NCBI GenBank assembly: GCA_039028495.1
Contig: JBCCHY010000025.1
Location: 1-14,915, forward strand
Direction of reading: 5' to 3'
DNA from: JBCCHY01 sp039028495
GTDB lineage: Bacteria > Patescibacteriota > Saccharimonadia > Saccharimonadales > VXPC01
Length of the DNA stretch: 14,915 nt
Of the stretch, positions 1 to 8,117 are shown piece by piece (position 1 is the stretch's first letter; each line of letters opens with the position of its first letter). The translations under genes and the position numbers were made by a program. The notes beneath the pieces are model-generated. The model was not told the DNA's origin, made no database searches, and was given only the letters and a program-made list of their open reading frames with translations.

Positions 1-1
1 C

Positions 2-364
2 CTGAATCGCCCGCTCAAGCTCTATAGCCACACATTGGGCGCCTCCATCTGGCTGGCCCCCGTCGCCGCCGCCGGGCTCGATGCGCCGGTCTACACCCAC
101 GCAGAATGCCGCGTCCTCGTCGCCCTGGCGCCAACCCCCGAGCAACTGCGCGCCATTCACCTGGCCAAAACCGAACTGGACGGCGATTTGACCGAATCGC
201 TCGACCCCGCTAGTTTAAGGCGGCGCTACAATGCCCTGCTGGACCAGTACAACCACCTCGTGCAACACTTCGATACACAACCGCCAGAAGAGGCGACGGC
301 CGCCCTGCGGCAACTGGCGCACCAGTTGAGCCACCTGCTCTGTCTCGGCGAAAAAATCAGGTGA
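2..364 (+). CDS. 3' part of an unrecognised GC-rich gene (5' end outside window)
   Basis: The reading frame is open from the first bases to a TGA at 362-364, giving about 120 residues without the N-terminus. I do not recognise the family. The C-terminal ~75 residues look helical and polar, with Leu/Arg/Gln/His-rich stretches such as LRRRYNALLDQYNHLVQHF, and there is no membrane segment in them. The earlier part is Ala/Val/Pro-rich. A TTG at 35 could be read as a start, but the frame continues upstream of it, so truncation by the window edge is more likely. Codon choice is strongly GC-biased (GCC, CTG, CGC, GTC), unlike every other gene here, which suggests recent transfer or an assembly join. 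No function is proposed. Confidence 0.55.
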   Translation: MNRPLKLYSHTLGASIWLAPVAAAGLDAPVYTHAECRVLVALAPTPEQLRAIHLAKTELDGDLTESLDPASLRRRYNALLDQYNHLVQHFDTQPPEEATAALRQLAHQLSHLLCLGEKIR

Positions 365-539
365 GCCATTCAAAACCTGCGCGGGGCGCCCGGCTATGAG
401 CCGACGGTCCCTGACCAGATAAGATCACTCATGGCCCACATCCAGCCAGCGACACACGCTCCGACAGTGTGATTGGATTACCGCCTACTTTGTAGGGCCT
501 GAATTTCTTATATTTTAATCTGTTATTCGATATTGCTTA

Positions 540-548
540 TGGTATAAT
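540..548 (+). promoter_or_regulatory. extended -10 promoter of the pilM operon
   Basis: TGG-TATAAT (540-548) is a perfect -10 hexamer with an upstream TGn extension. At 17-bp spacing the -35 region is only a weak match (CTGTTA, 520-525), which is usual for extended -10 promoters. Transcription would begin near 555, only about 4-5 nt before the pilM ATG at 560, so the operon mRNA is predicted to be practically leaderless. No Shine-Dalgarno sequence precedes this ATG, which agrees with that. Confidence 0.7.
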
Positions 549-559
549 TTAACAAGATT

Positions 560-1600
560 ATGAGTATCTTGAGTGGGATTTCTGACTTCTTTGGCCTAGA
601 CATAGGTGCGAGCGCCGTGCGGATGGTGCAGCTGAAAGGGCAGGGTGCAACTAAGTCCCTGGCTCGATATGGTTCAACACCTGTCGAGGGGAATATATCT
701 CTTAGCGACTCTCCAGAAGACATAAAAAAGATGAGCGAGCTGATAAAACAAGCAGTTAAGCAGCACGGTATGTCCACGAATAATGTTGCTGTAGGTATAC
801 AGTCAAACAAAGTATTCTCGACAATAGTCGACATGGACAAGCTATCCCCCCATGAGCTAGAAAAAACATTAGAGTATCAAGTCGATTCGATCATCCCCAC
901 AAAAGCTTCTGAATCGAAGGTTGACTGGGCAGTACTTGGTGATTCGCCTGTTCAAGAAGGCAAAGTAGAGGTGCTCGTCAGCAGTGTCGCGAATAGCTTA
1001 GTCGAGTCAAAACTAGATATGCTGGAATCGATTGGTCTTAATGTGGTTGCATTTGAGACAGACAGTATCGCGCTCGCAAGGGCTATAGTGCCAAACGACT
1101 CTCCTGAAGCTATGATGGTGGTTGACCTGGGGCTCCACTCGGCAGATATCATCATTGTTATGGCGGGTTCCCCGCGGCTTTCTAGGACAATATCAACAGG
1201 CACAGACGCCATCATAAAAGCAGCAGCCACGACATTAGCAGTTGATTATGCTCAGGCCGAGCAGTTTGTGTTCAAATTTGGACTCGTCAAAGACAAATTA
1301 GAGGGGCAGCTGGTTAATGCCATAACTCCGACAATAGACTTGCTTGTGCAGGATATCGATAAATCCATAAAGTTTTTCAATGGTCGTTATAAAGGTGTGA
1401 AAATAGACAGAATAATCGTGACAGGCGGTGCATCTATATTACCGGAATTCCCGCTGCATCTTGCTAATAACTTTGGTGTAAATGTTGAGATTGGTAATGC
1501 CTGGCGAAATGTCAACTACGATTCAAGCAGGCAAAATGAATTGCAGGCGATTTCCAACCATTTTGGGGTCGCAGCGGGTCTCGCGGAGAGAAAAGAGTAG
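560..1600 (+). CDS. pilM: type IV pilus assembly protein PilM (actin-like ATPase)
   Basis: This is a cytoplasmic actin-fold protein that binds the N-terminal tail of PilN and links the inner-membrane alignment complex to the pilus motor. At 346 aa it has the usual PilM length. The nucleotide-fold signatures are in order: GLDIGASAVRMVQL near residues 12-25 (phosphate-1 loop), VVDLGLHSAD near 187-196 (phosphate-2) and VTGGASILPEF near 287-297 (adenosine motif). The short hydrophobic N-terminus (MSILSGISDFFG) is typical of the family. It is first in the operon and its start lies just after an extended -10, so translation is probably leaderless. It ends 1 nt before pilN. The family call is secure; ATP binding is inferred from motifs. 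Confidence 0.93.
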   Translation: MSILSGISDFFGLDIGASAVRMVQLKGQGATKSLARYGSTPVEGNISLSDSPEDIKKMSELIKQAVKQHGMSTNNVAVGIQSNKVFSTIVDMDKLSPHELEKTLEYQVDSIIPTKASESKVDWAVLGDSPVQEGKVEVLVSSVANSLVESKLDMLESIGLNVVAFETDSIALARAIVPNDSPEAMMVVDLGLHSADIIIVMAGSPRLSRTISTGTDAIIKAAATTLAVDYAQAEQFVFKFGLVKDKLEGQLVNAITPTIDLLVQDIDKSIKFFNGRYKGVKIDRIIVTGGASILPEFPLHLANNFGVNVEIGNAWRNVNYDSSRQNELQAISNHFGVAAGLAERKE

Positions 1601-1601
1601 T

Positions 1602-2291
1602 ATGATTCAACTTAATCTACTCCCTGACGTAAAAATCGAGTTTATAAAGACTCGTAGACTTAGGCGGTTGATAACTCTAGTATCCATACTAGTTACCGGT
1701 GTAGCGCTCTTGGTCTTTGTGCTGTTACTGCTGACAACAACAGTGTGGAAGGGCCGCACCATAGACGGCCTAGAAAAAGATTTAAATAGCGGTATTGCTG
1801 AGCTGCAGTCTCCTGATCTGAACAAAATTGTAACGATCCAGAATCAGCTAGGGGCTATTAATGGGCTGCACGAGTCAAAATCAGCTCCTAGTCGAGTTTA
1901 CTCATTTTTGAATCAGCTCATACCACCAAGTCAGCCTGTGGATTTGACTGTTGGTGAGGTTAGTATTGATTTTGAAGAAGCTACTATATCTATGCGGGGA
2001 CAGGCATCTTCGCTAGAAAGAGTTAACGAGCTAGTAGATACACTCAAGTTCACGAAATTTAAGACAAGTATTACTCCTGAGGAAACTGTGGCGTTTAACT
2101 CAATTGTGCTTAGGCAAGCAAATCTTTCAGAGGTAGGTGCAACCTATTCAATTGGACTGATATATGAACCCGAGTTGTTTCTGACAGCCGCAGAAAATGT
2201 CGAGCTAATTATTCCTAACATCGTCACGACTAGATCAGAACTAGAAAGGCCCTCTCCAATATTTGAGGCACTACCAGAAGGAGTGGAGTAA
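1602..2291 (+). CDS. pilN: type IV pilus assembly protein PilN
   Basis: This is a bitopic inner-membrane protein of the PilMNO alignment complex. I place the start at ATG 1602, 1 nt after the pilM stop, giving 229 aa. A longer frame begins at 1482 inside pilM, but it would add 40 residues of unlikely overlap, and the family N-terminus is exactly what follows 1602: MIQLNLLPD, the INLLP-type motif that docks into PilM. A basic stretch (KTRRLRRL, about residues 17-24) precedes one strong membrane segment at about 24-46, and the rest is periplasm- or exterior-side domain with a ferredoxin-like pattern. A GA-rich stretch just upstream (AGAGAAAAGAG) may serve as a weak ribosome site, helped by coupling to pilM. 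Confidence 0.88.
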   Translation: MIQLNLLPDVKIEFIKTRRLRRLITLVSILVTGVALLVFVLLLLTTTVWKGRTIDGLEKDLNSGIAELQSPDLNKIVTIQNQLGAINGLHESKSAPSRVYSFLNQLIPPSQPVDLTVGEVSIDFEEATISMRGQASSLERVNELVDTLKFTKFKTSITPEETVAFNSIVLRQANLSEVGATYSIGLIYEPELFLTAAENVELIIPNIVTTRSELERPSPIFEALPEGVE

Positions 2292-2293
2292 GT

Positions 2294-2929
2294 ATGAAGG
2301 TATCATCAAAACGATTAGCCATAGATAAAGACCAGGCGAGAATCGTTGTAACGGTTGTTGCAGCAGCAGCTATAACTGTTTTCTGTCTAATTGGTAGCAG
2401 CACACTTATAACTAAGCTAAATCATCAAAACGATGTCATTTCTGCACTCGAAGACTCCAAAGAAACAGTCCAAGAAAATATCTCTAACTTGAATGCTCTG
2501 ACTACTACATATAACAACTTTGAAAATTCAGTAGAATCCGTCATCGGTGATAATGATAGCAATTCAAAAGTGGTTCTTGATGCGCTCCCGAGTAAGTATG
2601 ACTTTGCAGCTCTACTTACGAGCATGGAAGCAATACTGCGAACAGGTAATTACACTACATCTGGTATATCAGGCACAGACAATGAGCTAACGGCCGAGCA
2701 GTCGAGCGCTAACCCTGAGCCTGTAGAGATACCGCTGTCGTTAGCAGTTAATACGACCTATGCTGGTTCGCAGCAGCTACTTGACACTTTGGCTAGTTCG
2801 ATTAGACCTTTTGATATCCGGTCTATGCGTCTGTCGGGTGGTGATGCTGACGCGAGGCTCAACCTGGAACTGATTACATACTATCAGCCGTCCAAAGAAG
2901 TTCAGTTTGGTGAAAGGACGATCAAGTAA
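2294..2929 (+). CDS. pilO: type IV pilus assembly protein PilO
   Basis: This 211-aa bitopic membrane protein partners PilN. A single membrane segment lies at about residues 15-38 (IVVTVVAAAAITVFCLIG). It is followed by a heptad-like, Asn/Leu-rich coiled-coil stretch (about 40-75) and an extracytoplasmic domain, which is the PilO layout. ATG 2294 is 2 nt after the pilN stop, with GGAG just upstream. Its stop overlaps the next start by one base (TAATG at 2927-2931), indicating translational coupling. Sequence identity to PilO is weak in this family, so position in the operon and topology carry much of the call. Confidence 0.78.
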   Translation: MKVSSKRLAIDKDQARIVVTVVAAAAITVFCLIGSSTLITKLNHQNDVISALEDSKETVQENISNLNALTTTYNNFENSVESVIGDNDSNSKVVLDALPSKYDFAALLTSMEAILRTGNYTTSGISGTDNELTAEQSSANPEPVEIPLSLAVNTTYAGSQQLLDTLASSIRPFDIRSMRLSGGDADARLNLELITYYQPSKEVQFGERTIK

Positions 2930-3210
2930 TGCGTAGTCAAGACAAGACAATGATTCTTATTTCTGTAGTTGCCTCAGCTGTAGTCTCTTTGATCATAAGC
3001 AACTTTATTCTAGGGGGATCCGACCATAAGACGGTTGTTAAGACAGTTGAGCCACTAAGCTCCACCTTTATCCAGCCTGATGCAAAGTACTTCAACAGCA
3101 ACTCTCTAAACCCGACTAAAGAGATATCTATCGGAGGAACACCTGAGCCGATCCCTGTGCCTGCACCTGATACTGAAAATCAGCCCGAAGCTGAAGCAGC
3201 TCAGGAGTAG
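2929..3210 (+). CDS. small single-pass membrane protein in the PilP position
   Basis: This is a 93-aa protein that I do not recognise by sequence. It has a short cytoplasmic N-terminus (MRSQDKT), one hydrophobic segment at about residues 8-29 (MILISVVASAVVSLIISN region), and an outward-facing polar tail that becomes Pro/Glu-rich (GGTPEPIPVPAPDTE near 71-84). There is no lipobox cysteine, so it is not a PilP lipoprotein. It does, however, occupy the slot where PilP normally follows PilO. The start overlaps the pilO stop by one base and it ends 3 nt before pilB, so it is translated as part of the machine. I infer a link between the alignment complex and the cell wall or pilus; the exact role is unknown. 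Confidence 0.72.
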   Translation: MRSQDKTMILISVVASAVVSLIISNFILGGSDHKTVVKTVEPLSSTFIQPDAKYFNSNSLNPTKEISIGGTPEPIPVPAPDTENQPEAEAAQE

Positions 3211-3213
3211 CCA

Positions 3214-4980
3214 ATGCTGCTAGCCGAGACGCAAGAGCAAGTCCAAAAGAGATTAGTTGATCAGGGTTTAATTTCGGAAGCTCGTCTGCGCAACGAAACT
3301 GAAGAAGCAGAAGAGGCTGGAGAGCCGCTGTTTGCTCACCTCGTCAATAAGGAAATCATCACAGACGAGCACTTAACTAGAGCAATAGCAGAATCTACAG
3401 AAGTCCCCTACGTCAACTTGAGTGAAGCACGAGTTAATCCTCAGACTCTGAGCCTCCTAGGCCAAGAAGTAGCTGAGCGCTACATGGCAGTGCCTCTTGG
3501 CGAGATGGAGGGCAGGCTAGTTGTTGCTATGTTGGATGCCGGTAACGTCCAGGCTGTAGACTTTCTATCGACAAAAATCGGTCGACCACTCAAGGTGTAC
3601 CTGGCATCTGAGACGGGTATCAGAAACGTACTTAAGCAGTATGAGATTGAGTTGGACAAAGATGTCGCCGATGTCCTAGAGGGCAAAGAGAATGCGACTA
3701 CCGAAGCAGGTGGTGACGCCAATATCAAGACGATTGTTCAGGACTCTCCTATCAGCAAGGCCCTGTCTGCAATTTTGGAATATGCCGCAAAAAACAGAGC
3801 GTCAGATATTCATATTGAACCGCTAGAGAAAGAGCTCAAAATCCGAGTTCGTGTCGACGGCGTACTGAGAGAAATAATGACGCTACCAAAAGCCACCGAG
3901 GCCCCCCTGGTATCTCGAGTCAAAATACTTTCAAATCTAAAGATTGACGAACACAGAATCCCCCAGGATGGTCAGTTTACGATTAGAGTGCTTGATAAAA
4001 ATATTGATCTGCGTATATCTATATCTCCAGTTGTATGGGGTGAGCAGATCGTTATTCGTCTTTTGGACAAATCAGGTACTAGCCTCAAGCTGGAAGACAT
4101 GGGGTATATGGGCAGAGCTCTCAAAACAATCAGGCATGGCATAGCAAGCTCCAATGGAATGGTACTGACATCAGGTCCAACTGGTTCTGGTAAATCAACC
4201 TCTCTCTATGCACTCATACAAGAGATCAAAGGTGAAGATGTCAATATTGTTACCCTTGAAGACCCTGTTGAATACAAAATGGATGGCATAAACCAGATCC
4301 AGGTTAATGCAGAAGTAGGCCTAACTTTTGCATCGGGTCTGCGGTCTATTCTGCGTCAAGACCCTGACGTTGTCATGGTTGGTGAGATACGTGACAAAGA
4401 AACGGCTACTCTTGCAGTACAGGCTGCCCTGACTGGTCACCTTGTTTTTAGTACACTACACACTAATTCAGCAGCCGGTATTCTGCCAAGACTTCTTGAT
4501 ATGGGCATTGAGCCGTTTTTAATTGCTAGTACGGTACGCACAGTCATTGGGCAGCGACTCGTAAGACGTGTATCAGAAGAAAAAGAAGAACACCAGAGCA
4601 CTCCTGCAGAGCTGGCAGCCATACAGGAGGCGCTTGGAGCGCTGTTGCCAGAGGATGCAGCTGTCATGCAGGCAGTTGCTGAAGATCTAGGGTATACGAG
4701 CTTGCCACTTAGGGGCCAAAACGCTTATACTTTGTACAGCGGGATAGACGATGATGATCATCCTGGTGGCTACAAAGGACGTCTGGGTCTCTACGAAGTT
4801 TTTAATGTCAGTGAAGAGATTCAAAAACTCATTATTGATCATGCAACTAGTAGCGAGATTCAAAAACTCGCAATGGAGCAAGGAATGGTCACAATGAGAC
4901 AGGACGGATACCTAAAAGCACTTGCAGGAATGACAACCATCGACGAAGTCAATAGAGTAGCGTCAGCGAGTAGCGCGTAA
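3214..4980 (+). CDS. pilB: type IV pilus extension ATPase PilB (GspE/PulE family), cysteine-free
   Basis: This hexameric cytoplasmic ATPase drives pilin polymerisation through PilC. It is 588 aa, usual for PilB. The N-terminal ~155 residues match an MshEN/T2SSE_N region. The motor core has Walker A GPTGSGKST at 321-329, an Asp box LEDPVEY around Glu349-Asp350, Walker B DPDVVMVGEIRD at 383-394 with catalytic Glu391, and a His box TGHLVFSTLHTNS at 407-419. The C-terminal zinc tetracysteine module normal for PilB/GspE is missing: the protein contains no cysteine at all. The usual Cys-pair sites read RRVSEEKEEHQ and GIDDDDHPGGYKGR. ATG 3214 is preceded by CAGGAG at 8-nt spacing and lies 3 nt after the previous stop. 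Confidence 0.95.
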   Translation: MLLAETQEQVQKRLVDQGLISEARLRNETEEAEEAGEPLFAHLVNKEIITDEHLTRAIAESTEVPYVNLSEARVNPQTLSLLGQEVAERYMAVPLGEMEGRLVVAMLDAGNVQAVDFLSTKIGRPLKVYLASETGIRNVLKQYEIELDKDVADVLEGKENATTEAGGDANIKTIVQDSPISKALSAILEYAAKNRASDIHIEPLEKELKIRVRVDGVLREIMTLPKATEAPLVSRVKILSNLKIDEHRIPQDGQFTIRVLDKNIDLRISISPVVWGEQIVIRLLDKSGTSLKLEDMGYMGRALKTIRHGIASSNGMVLTSGPTGSGKSTSLYALIQEIKGEDVNIVTLEDPVEYKMDGINQIQVNAEVGLTFASGLRSILRQDPDVVMVGEIRDKETATLAVQAALTGHLVFSTLHTNSAAGILPRLLDMGIEPFLIASTVRTVIGQRLVRRVSEEKEEHQSTPAELAAIQEALGALLPEDAAVMQAVAEDLGYTSLPLRGQNAYTLYSGIDDDDHPGGYKGRLGLYEVFNVSEEIQKLIIDHATSSEIQKLAMEQGMVTMRQDGYLKALAGMTTIDEVNRVASASSA

Positions 4981-4983
4981 AAG

Positions 4984-4990
4984 AGGGAGG
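4984..4990 (+). promoter_or_regulatory. strong ribosome binding site fixing the GTG start of pilT
   Basis: GGGAGGG/AGGGAGG sits 6 nt before GTG 4997. It is among the best Shine-Dalgarno matches in the operon and decides the GTG start, because the next in-frame ATG is at codon 31 (5087), inside the conserved N-terminal domain. Confidence 0.7.
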
Positions 4991-4996
4991 GCAAAA

Positions 4997-6061
4997 GTGA
5001 AAGAACTGAGAATAGAAATACTGCTAGAGGAGGTAATCAAAAGGGATGCCTCTGACCTTCATCTCCAGGTAGGTTTACCGCCCATGCTACGTCTCGATGG
5101 ATCACTCGTTCCTGTAGCTGGTTCGGAGGTTTTAAACGACGAGTCAGTTGAAGCATTAGTTTATGCAATTCTTGATGAGGACCAGAAACAGCTGCTACTA
5201 AAAGACAAAGAATTTGACTTTAGTTTTGCGTTTGGTGATCTTGGACGCTTTCGTGTAAATGCATTTCATGAACGTGGTAATTTGGCGGCAGCTCTCAGGC
5301 TGATACCTAACAAGATTATCGACATGGAGGAGCTCGGTCTGCCGAGTATCATGAAGAAATTTGCTGAATACCCAAGAGGACTAGTACTAGTGACTGGCCC
5401 GACTGGTTCTGGTAAGTCGACCACACTAGCTGCCCTGGTGGACAAGATTAACTCTGAGCGCTCAGAACATATCGTGACAATCGAAGACCCAATTGAGTTC
5501 ACTCATTCCTCTAAAAAGTCAGTTGTTGTTCAGCGCGAAGTTCATTATGATACGTTTTCATTCGCCGCTGCTCTACGTTCATCTCTGAGACAGGACCCTG
5601 ATGTGGTCTTGATCGGTGAGATGCGTGACCTGGAAACAATCTCAGCTGCAATTACAATTGCTGAGACAGGTCACCTAGTATTCGCTACGCTACACACCAA
5701 CTCTGCTTCACAGAGTATTGATAGGATGATAGATGTTTTCCCGGCGCATCAGCAACCCCAGGTTAGAGCTCAACTAAGTAATATACTTATGGGGATTTGC
5801 TCCCAGAGACTCGTGCCAAAAATTGGTGGTGGTCGTATAGTGGCGGCTGAAATTCTGGTAGCAACTCCTGCGGTGCGGAATATAATTAGGGAGGGTAAGA
5901 CGCACCAGCTAGAGGCGGTTATTCAAACAGGTGCCGAGTACGGTATGCAGAGCATGGATAAAACACTAGTTGAGCTGATTCACAATGGAACAGTTTCGTA
6001 TGACGAAGCACGCAATTTTGCAGTTGACGTCGAAGAGCTAGATAGGCTTATGAGAGGCTAG
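4997..6061 (+). CDS. pilT: type IV pilus retraction ATPase PilT
   Basis: This 354-aa hexameric ATPase depolymerises pili, powering twitching, adhesion release or DNA uptake. The motifs are the PAS-like N-domain opening (KRDASDLHLQVGLPPMLR), Walker A GPTGSGKST at 134-142, an Asp box (IEDPIEF), Walker B DPDVVLIGEMRD at 200-211 with catalytic Glu208, and a His box TGHLVFATLHTNSA. The family-specific C-terminal motif reads AVRNIIREGK, equivalent to the AIRNLIRE element required for retraction in studied PilTs, and this separates it from PilB. The start is GTG with a strong SD. pilC starts on the base after its stop. A dedicated retraction motor implies dynamic pili and not a static pseudopilus. 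Confidence 0.96.
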   Translation: MKELRIEILLEEVIKRDASDLHLQVGLPPMLRLDGSLVPVAGSEVLNDESVEALVYAILDEDQKQLLLKDKEFDFSFAFGDLGRFRVNAFHERGNLAAALRLIPNKIIDMEELGLPSIMKKFAEYPRGLVLVTGPTGSGKSTTLAALVDKINSERSEHIVTIEDPIEFTHSSKKSVVVQREVHYDTFSFAAALRSSLRQDPDVVLIGEMRDLETISAAITIAETGHLVFATLHTNSASQSIDRMIDVFPAHQQPQVRAQLSNILMGICSQRLVPKIGGGRIVAAEILVATPAVRNIIREGKTHQLEAVIQTGAEYGMQSMDKTLVELIHNGTVSYDEARNFAVDVEELDRLMRG

Positions 6062-7279
6062 ATGCAGACGTTCAACTATACAGCTAGGGACACCAATACA
6101 GGTAGCAAGGTCAAGAACCAAGTCCAGGCTGTTAGTGAGCGTGCTGCTGCTCAGTTGCTGATTGAAAAAGGTCTATCGCCGATAGAAATAAAACCTGAGC
6201 GTGAATCAGGTCTATTTGGCTTAGGTAGTAAGAAGATAAAGACAAAAGACCGCATAATATTTGCGCGTCAACTATCTACGCTTATTAATGCTGGGTTGCC
6301 GCTTGTCCAGAGTTTGCGTAGCACGCTTGATCAGACTACGAACGCACCTATGCGTGTTCTAATATCGGAGATCATAGCGGATATCGAATCCGGTATACCT
6401 TTCTCGGATGCACTGGCAAAGCACCCCAAAGTATTCAGTACGATATTTGTTTCACTAGTTGCAGCTGGTGAGGCTTCAGGTACTCTCGATACTTCACTAG
6501 AGCGACTGGCCCTCCAGCAGGAGAAAGACGCTGAGATACTAAGCAAAGTCCGCGGAGCAATGGTCTATCCAATGATTGTCGTGCTAGTTATGTTCGGTGT
6601 GGTTTCATTCATGATTGTGGCTGTTTTGCCACAGGTAGCACAGCTGTACGAGGGACAGGATGGAGTCAATCTACCGTTTATAACTCAGGCGCTACTAAAT
6701 CTATCTAACTTTGCTCGTGGTCCAGGGGGCATTGTATTAGTGGCTGGCTTTATAGCTGCAGTGGTCTTTCTGAGGCAGTATATTCGTACCACGAGGGGTA
6801 AAACCCAGTTCGATAAAGCAAAGATGCGGGTTCCGCCGTTCGGCCAGTTATTCATGAAGCTTTATATGGCCCGTTTTGCCCGTACAGCATCAACGCTGGT
6901 TGCGTCGGGTGTTCCACTTTTGCAAGTACTGGAGATAGTTTCTGAATCGATAGGCAACACTATAGTCGGAGGATCTATCAAACAAGCAATAGCAAAAGTA
7001 AAGGGAGGTAAATCCCTCGCGGATGCAATAGAGGGGGACCCGAGTTTCTTGAGTCTCGTGCCGAACATGCTGCGTGTTGGTGAGCAATCAGGATCTATAG
7101 AGCAGATGCTTGGACGCACGGCTGACTACTACGAAAAAGAAGTCGACAACCAGATAAAAACAGTTAGCACAATAATTGAGCCAGTGCTGATGGTCATTTT
7201 GGGCATTGTTTCTATAACTATTGTAGGCGCAATATTGCTGCCGATCTATTCACTCGTTGGGCAAAACGTACTCCGCTAA
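6062..7279 (+). CDS. pilC: type IV pilus inner-membrane platform protein PilC (GspF family)
   Basis: This polytopic platform protein transmits ATPase motion to the growing pilus. At 405 aa it has the standard length, with two GspF repeats: the first about residues 66-190 (ARQLSTLINAGLPLVQSL, then VSLVAAGEASGTLDTSLERL) and the second about 268-395 (FARTASTLVASGVPLLQVLE, then MLRVGEQSGSIEQML). Membrane segments are predicted at about 165-190, 220-238 and 370-393. The N-terminal FNYTARDTNTG is the usual short leader domain. The ATG follows the pilT stop directly, with GAGAGG just upstream inside pilT. It is the last gene of the machine operon, followed by the hairpin at 7282-7311. Confidence 0.96.
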   Translation: MQTFNYTARDTNTGSKVKNQVQAVSERAAAQLLIEKGLSPIEIKPERESGLFGLGSKKIKTKDRIIFARQLSTLINAGLPLVQSLRSTLDQTTNAPMRVLISEIIADIESGIPFSDALAKHPKVFSTIFVSLVAAGEASGTLDTSLERLALQQEKDAEILSKVRGAMVYPMIVVLVMFGVVSFMIVAVLPQVAQLYEGQDGVNLPFITQALLNLSNFARGPGGIVLVAGFIAAVVFLRQYIRTTRGKTQFDKAKMRVPPFGQLFMKLYMARFARTASTLVASGVPLLQVLEIVSESIGNTIVGGSIKQAIAKVKGGKSLADAIEGDPSFLSLVPNMLRVGEQSGSIEQMLGRTADYYEKEVDNQIKTVSTIIEPVLMVILGIVSITIVGAILLPIYSLVGQNVLR

Positions 7280-7281
7280 AT

Positions 7282-7334
7282 CCCTCAGCCAGGATCCTGC
7301 CAGGCTGAGGGGTTTAGTATTCGACCCGTTTTTT
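7282..7334 (+). terminator. hairpin after pilC, probable operon terminator
   Basis: A perfect 9-bp stem, CCCTCAGCC (7282-7290) with GGCTGAGGG (7303-7311), has a 12-nt loop and is followed by GTTTAGTATT and, 17 nt later, a run of six T (7329-7334). The U-tract is not directly at the stem, so termination may be partial. The loop plus half-stem AGCCAGGATCCTGCCA recurs almost exactly after pilD (8932-8947). Confidence 0.6.
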
Positions 7335-7370
7335 ATAGTCCTGTAAGCCGTTGGTGCTAATGGCGCTAAG

Positions 7371-7446
7371 TATAATCTCATCTATTTGGGCGGTGCCTGA
7401 GCTTGAGCATTAGGGGTTGTATTTGGCTCCACATATGTGGTTAAAT
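7371..7446 (+). promoter_or_regulatory. candidate promoters of the major pilin gene
   Basis: Two candidates are visible and I cannot decide between them. One is a perfect TATAAT at 7371-7376 with no good -35, giving a leader of about 117 nt. The other is an extended -10 TGG-TTAAAT (7438-7446) with TTGTAT at 7417-7422 (18-bp spacer), giving a leader of about 47 nt. Either way this gene would have a real 5' leader, unlike the other operon-first genes in the window. Confidence 0.4.
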
Positions 7447-7483
7447 TATAGGCATAAGCTTTATAGCTAATTTAAGCAGTAAA

Positions 7484-7490
7484 AAAGGGG
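7484..7490 (+). promoter_or_regulatory. ribosome binding site of the major pilin gene
   Basis: AAAGGGG lies 9 nt before ATG 7500, in an A-rich context. It fixes the start that yields the 12-residue type III leader, and it marks the pilin as the only operon-first gene here with a purine-rich SD. Confidence 0.55.
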
Positions 7491-7499
7491 AAGACTATA

Positions 7500-8066
7500 A
7501 TGAGTCCCAGGGCACTAAAAGATAATCAAAAAGGCTTCACGATAATTGAAGTTATGATCGTACTTACGATCGCAGGGCTAATCATGCTAATCGTATTCTT
7601 AGCCGTACCTGCACTGCAGAGAAACAGCCGTAACACACAGCGCCGTAGTGATGCAGCGAGGTTCTCAAGCATTGTTTCGGAATATGTTGTGAATAACAAT
7701 GGCCGCGTGCCGGCATCTATTATTAGCTCTGGCACACCTGCTGCCACTGAGCTGAGCATCCAAAACGAAGACTTCTCGTACTTTGAAGAAACTTCATTTA
7801 GTCACGCTGGCGCAGCACCGAGCCCAACGGGCGGTTGTACAGAAGCACAAGACGATGCCGGTGACCCAATACCTAACTCTTGTGAAGTCCAGGCTGTGAT
7901 AGATGCGACCGCTAGTACGTTCACGCCTATCGATACTATAGCTATAGTTACCGGATATACGTGTGACAACAACACACTATTAACATCAGGCGCAAGATCT
8001 TACGCAATCATATTCAGCGTAGAAAACTCAGGCGGTGGTGATACTGGTGTAGCTCAGTGCGTATAG
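7500..8066 (+). CDS. pilA: type IV major prepilin (PilA-like)
   Basis: This 188-aa prepilin has a class III signal: a 12-residue basic leader ending in QKG, then mature FTIIEVMIV with Phe at +1 (residue 13) and Glu at +5 (residue 17). A 20+-residue hydrophobic alpha-1 segment follows. The globular part carries four cysteines, Cys113, Cys128, Cys155 and Cys187, suggesting two disulfides, including a C-terminal D-region loop (Cys155-Cys187) as in many type IV pilins. The gene is a single-gene unit with its own SD and a strong terminator, standing between the motor operon and pilD. This suggests high, separately set expression and a role as fibre subunit. The major-versus-minor assignment is inferred from this context. 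Confidence 0.85.
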   Translation: MSPRALKDNQKGFTIIEVMIVLTIAGLIMLIVFLAVPALQRNSRNTQRRSDAARFSSIVSEYVVNNNGRVPASIISSGTPAATELSIQNEDFSYFEETSFSHAGAAPSPTGGCTEAQDDAGDPIPNSCEVQAVIDATASTFTPIDTIAIVTGYTCDNNTLLTSGARSYAIIFSVENSGGGDTGVAQCV

Positions 8067-8087
8067 CATAGCTACCTTTGCGTAGCA

Positions 8088-8117
8088 AAGAGGCGGTTCG
8101 ACCGCCTCTTTTTATTT
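8088..8117 (+). terminator. strong intrinsic terminator of the pilin gene
   Basis: A 10-bp perfect stem, AAGAGGCGGT (8088-8097) with ACCGCCTCTT (8101-8110), has a TCG loop and is followed by TTTATTTT. A smaller hairpin, CTTTG-CGTAG-CAAAG (8076-8090), overlaps its left side. This is the clearest rho-independent terminator in the window. Confidence 0.9.
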
